From the NCBI RefSeq assembly GCF_002564465.1, contig NZ_NUUX01000012.1, positions 1 through 44,923 on the forward strand: a stretch of DNA of 44,923 bases, read 5' to 3'. The notes beneath the pieces were generated by a model. That model was not told the DNA's origin. It did no database searches and was given only the letters and a program-made list of their open reading frames with translations. Shown here in pieces: positions 44,278-44,923 of this stretch (position 1 is its first letter; each line of letters starts with the position of its first letter). The DNA is from Bacillus sp. AFS088145. Lineage in GTDB: Bacteria; Bacillota; Bacilli; Bacillales; Bacillaceae_G. The position numbers were made by a program, and so were the translations under genes.

Positions 44278-44616
44278 ATGAAAAGAACAATTAGAGCCAT
44301 TTTCATTTTCTCATTCTTATTTTGTATTTTTTGCAAAGTAAACCCAGCTGCTGCAGAACCTGTTTATGAACCTCCATATGCTAAATGGGGGAAAATTGCA
44401 GTTGAAAAAACAATCCAAAGATACCCGCAATCGGATGTAATAGATTATTTACACATAGGAAGAGAACAAAAAACACCAACAGTCTCAGTAGAAAAATTCA
44501 AGTTATGGTTAAGATTAAAAGATGGAAGCAGGGAATTCGGCGTATATGTAAATGTAGAATTTGAACCAAGAACAGAAAGATACTTAGGAATTACTTATAC
44601 TGAAACGGATCGATAA
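44278..44616 (+). CDS. Secreted DUF3889 protein
   Basis: 112 residues with a clear signal peptide (MKRTIRAIFIFSFLFCIFCK, cleavage likely after VNPAAA) and the mature text PPYAKWGKIAVEKTIQRYP, then DYLHIGREQKTPTVSVEKFKLWLRLKDGSREFGVYVNVEF, characteristic of DUF3889 in Bacillus. Its function is unknown; it may be secreted or spore-associated. GGAGGAGG precedes the ATG. It is divergent from sleB. Confidence 0.85.
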   Translation: MKRTIRAIFIFSFLFCIFCKVNPAAAEPVYEPPYAKWGKIAVEKTIQRYPQSDVIDYLHIGREQKTPTVSVEKFKLWLRLKDGSREFGVYVNVEFEPRTERYLGITYTETDR

Positions 44617-44628
44617 GTAACTAGCTTT

Positions 44629-44659
44629 AAAAAACATCGCTTAAACGTGATGTTTTTTA
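44629..44659 (+). terminator. Terminator of DUF3889 gene
   Basis: AAAAAACATC pairs with GATGTTTTTT around a GC/CG-containing loop. Confidence 0.8.
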
Positions 44660-44923
44660 TTAAAACACTTATTGTGAGAGAAATCACATGAAGGAATTTT
44701 AAAGGGGAGTAATAGTTAGAAAAAAGGATATATTTTTTTAATAATAGAAAAAATTGAGAATTCAAATAAGATCTTAATGATGGAACAGTAATTGAAATTA
44801 AATAAAAAAATTAACACAATCAGTGAGTGCAAAAAAACAATAAAAAGTTTGAATTATTGTAGAAAGTTAAACACATTAACTTAATTTTTATTTTTTTATT
44901 GAAGAATTTTTATTTATTAATTA
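44660..44923. other. Terminal intergenic sequence
   Basis: AT-rich; no gene, repeat or regulatory site recognised. Confidence 0.4.

Overview
The window is about 45 kb of AT-rich DNA from an aerobic, endospore-forming member of the Bacillaceae (Bacillus in the broad sense; the mix of genes would fit a Gottfriedia-type relative, but that is inference). Supporting evidence is a BclA-like collagen repeat protein, an alpha/beta SASP, the germination pair sleB-ypeB, a full yhfU/yhfT/yhfS-type biotin operon with a BirA box, a T-box proS leader, Bacillus-type cold shock genes, and AGGAGG-type ribosome binding sites throughout. No rRNA, tRNA, CRISPR array or prophage was seen.

Layout. 1-5.5 kb is accessory and partly decayed: the tail of a collagen-like protein, a complete group IIC intron placed right behind a terminator hairpin, small membrane proteins, a hotdog-fold thioesterase, a frameshifted small gene and a truncated AbrB-family membrane protein. 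6.0-9.1 kb is a rearranged teichoic acid D-alanylation locus: a wrecked dltA start, an intact dltC, and a converging dltX-dltB-dltD operon. 9.7-13.7 kb holds a PAP2 phosphatase and a small regulon: a ROK repressor, a VOC protein and an MFS transporter, with four near-identical 24-bp palindromes. 13.7-16.9 kb contains two copies of a csp gene that were duplicated with their downstream terminators, a CarD-type regulator, a TnpB fragment and a broken DUF1259 gene. 17-23.5 kb has a YCII protein, a MarR/ABC exporter operon behind a 31-bp palindrome, a rifampin phosphotransferase gene (rph) and a LysE exporter.

23.7-28.7 kb (minus strand) has a CHY zinc finger protein, the biotin-linked operon bioY-yhfT-yhfS with an overlapping promoter and BirA operator, and a DUF3900 protein. 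29-34 kb has an EamA transporter, then a T-box leader with a duplicated antiterminator/terminator module ahead of proS, and putP close by, so prolyl-tRNA charging and proline uptake sit together. 34.7-37.7 kb is a second regulon: a divergent MarR repressor, repeated 17-bp palindromes, two DUF3238 paralogs and an FMN azoreductase. 37.8-44.9 kb holds a murB copy with an in-frame stop, a SASP, an HMG-CoA-lyase-like protein that lacks its metal ligands, uppP, and the ypeB/sleB germination operon.

No obvious new defence or mobile system was found. The strongest leads are regulatory (ROK operator array, MarR operator array, doubled T-box decision module) and evolutionary (loss of dltA beside retained dltC/XBD, a putative AUU start in yhfS, and recent lesions in murB, DUF3238 and others). 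All family assignments are from recognition of sequence motifs; no database search was run.
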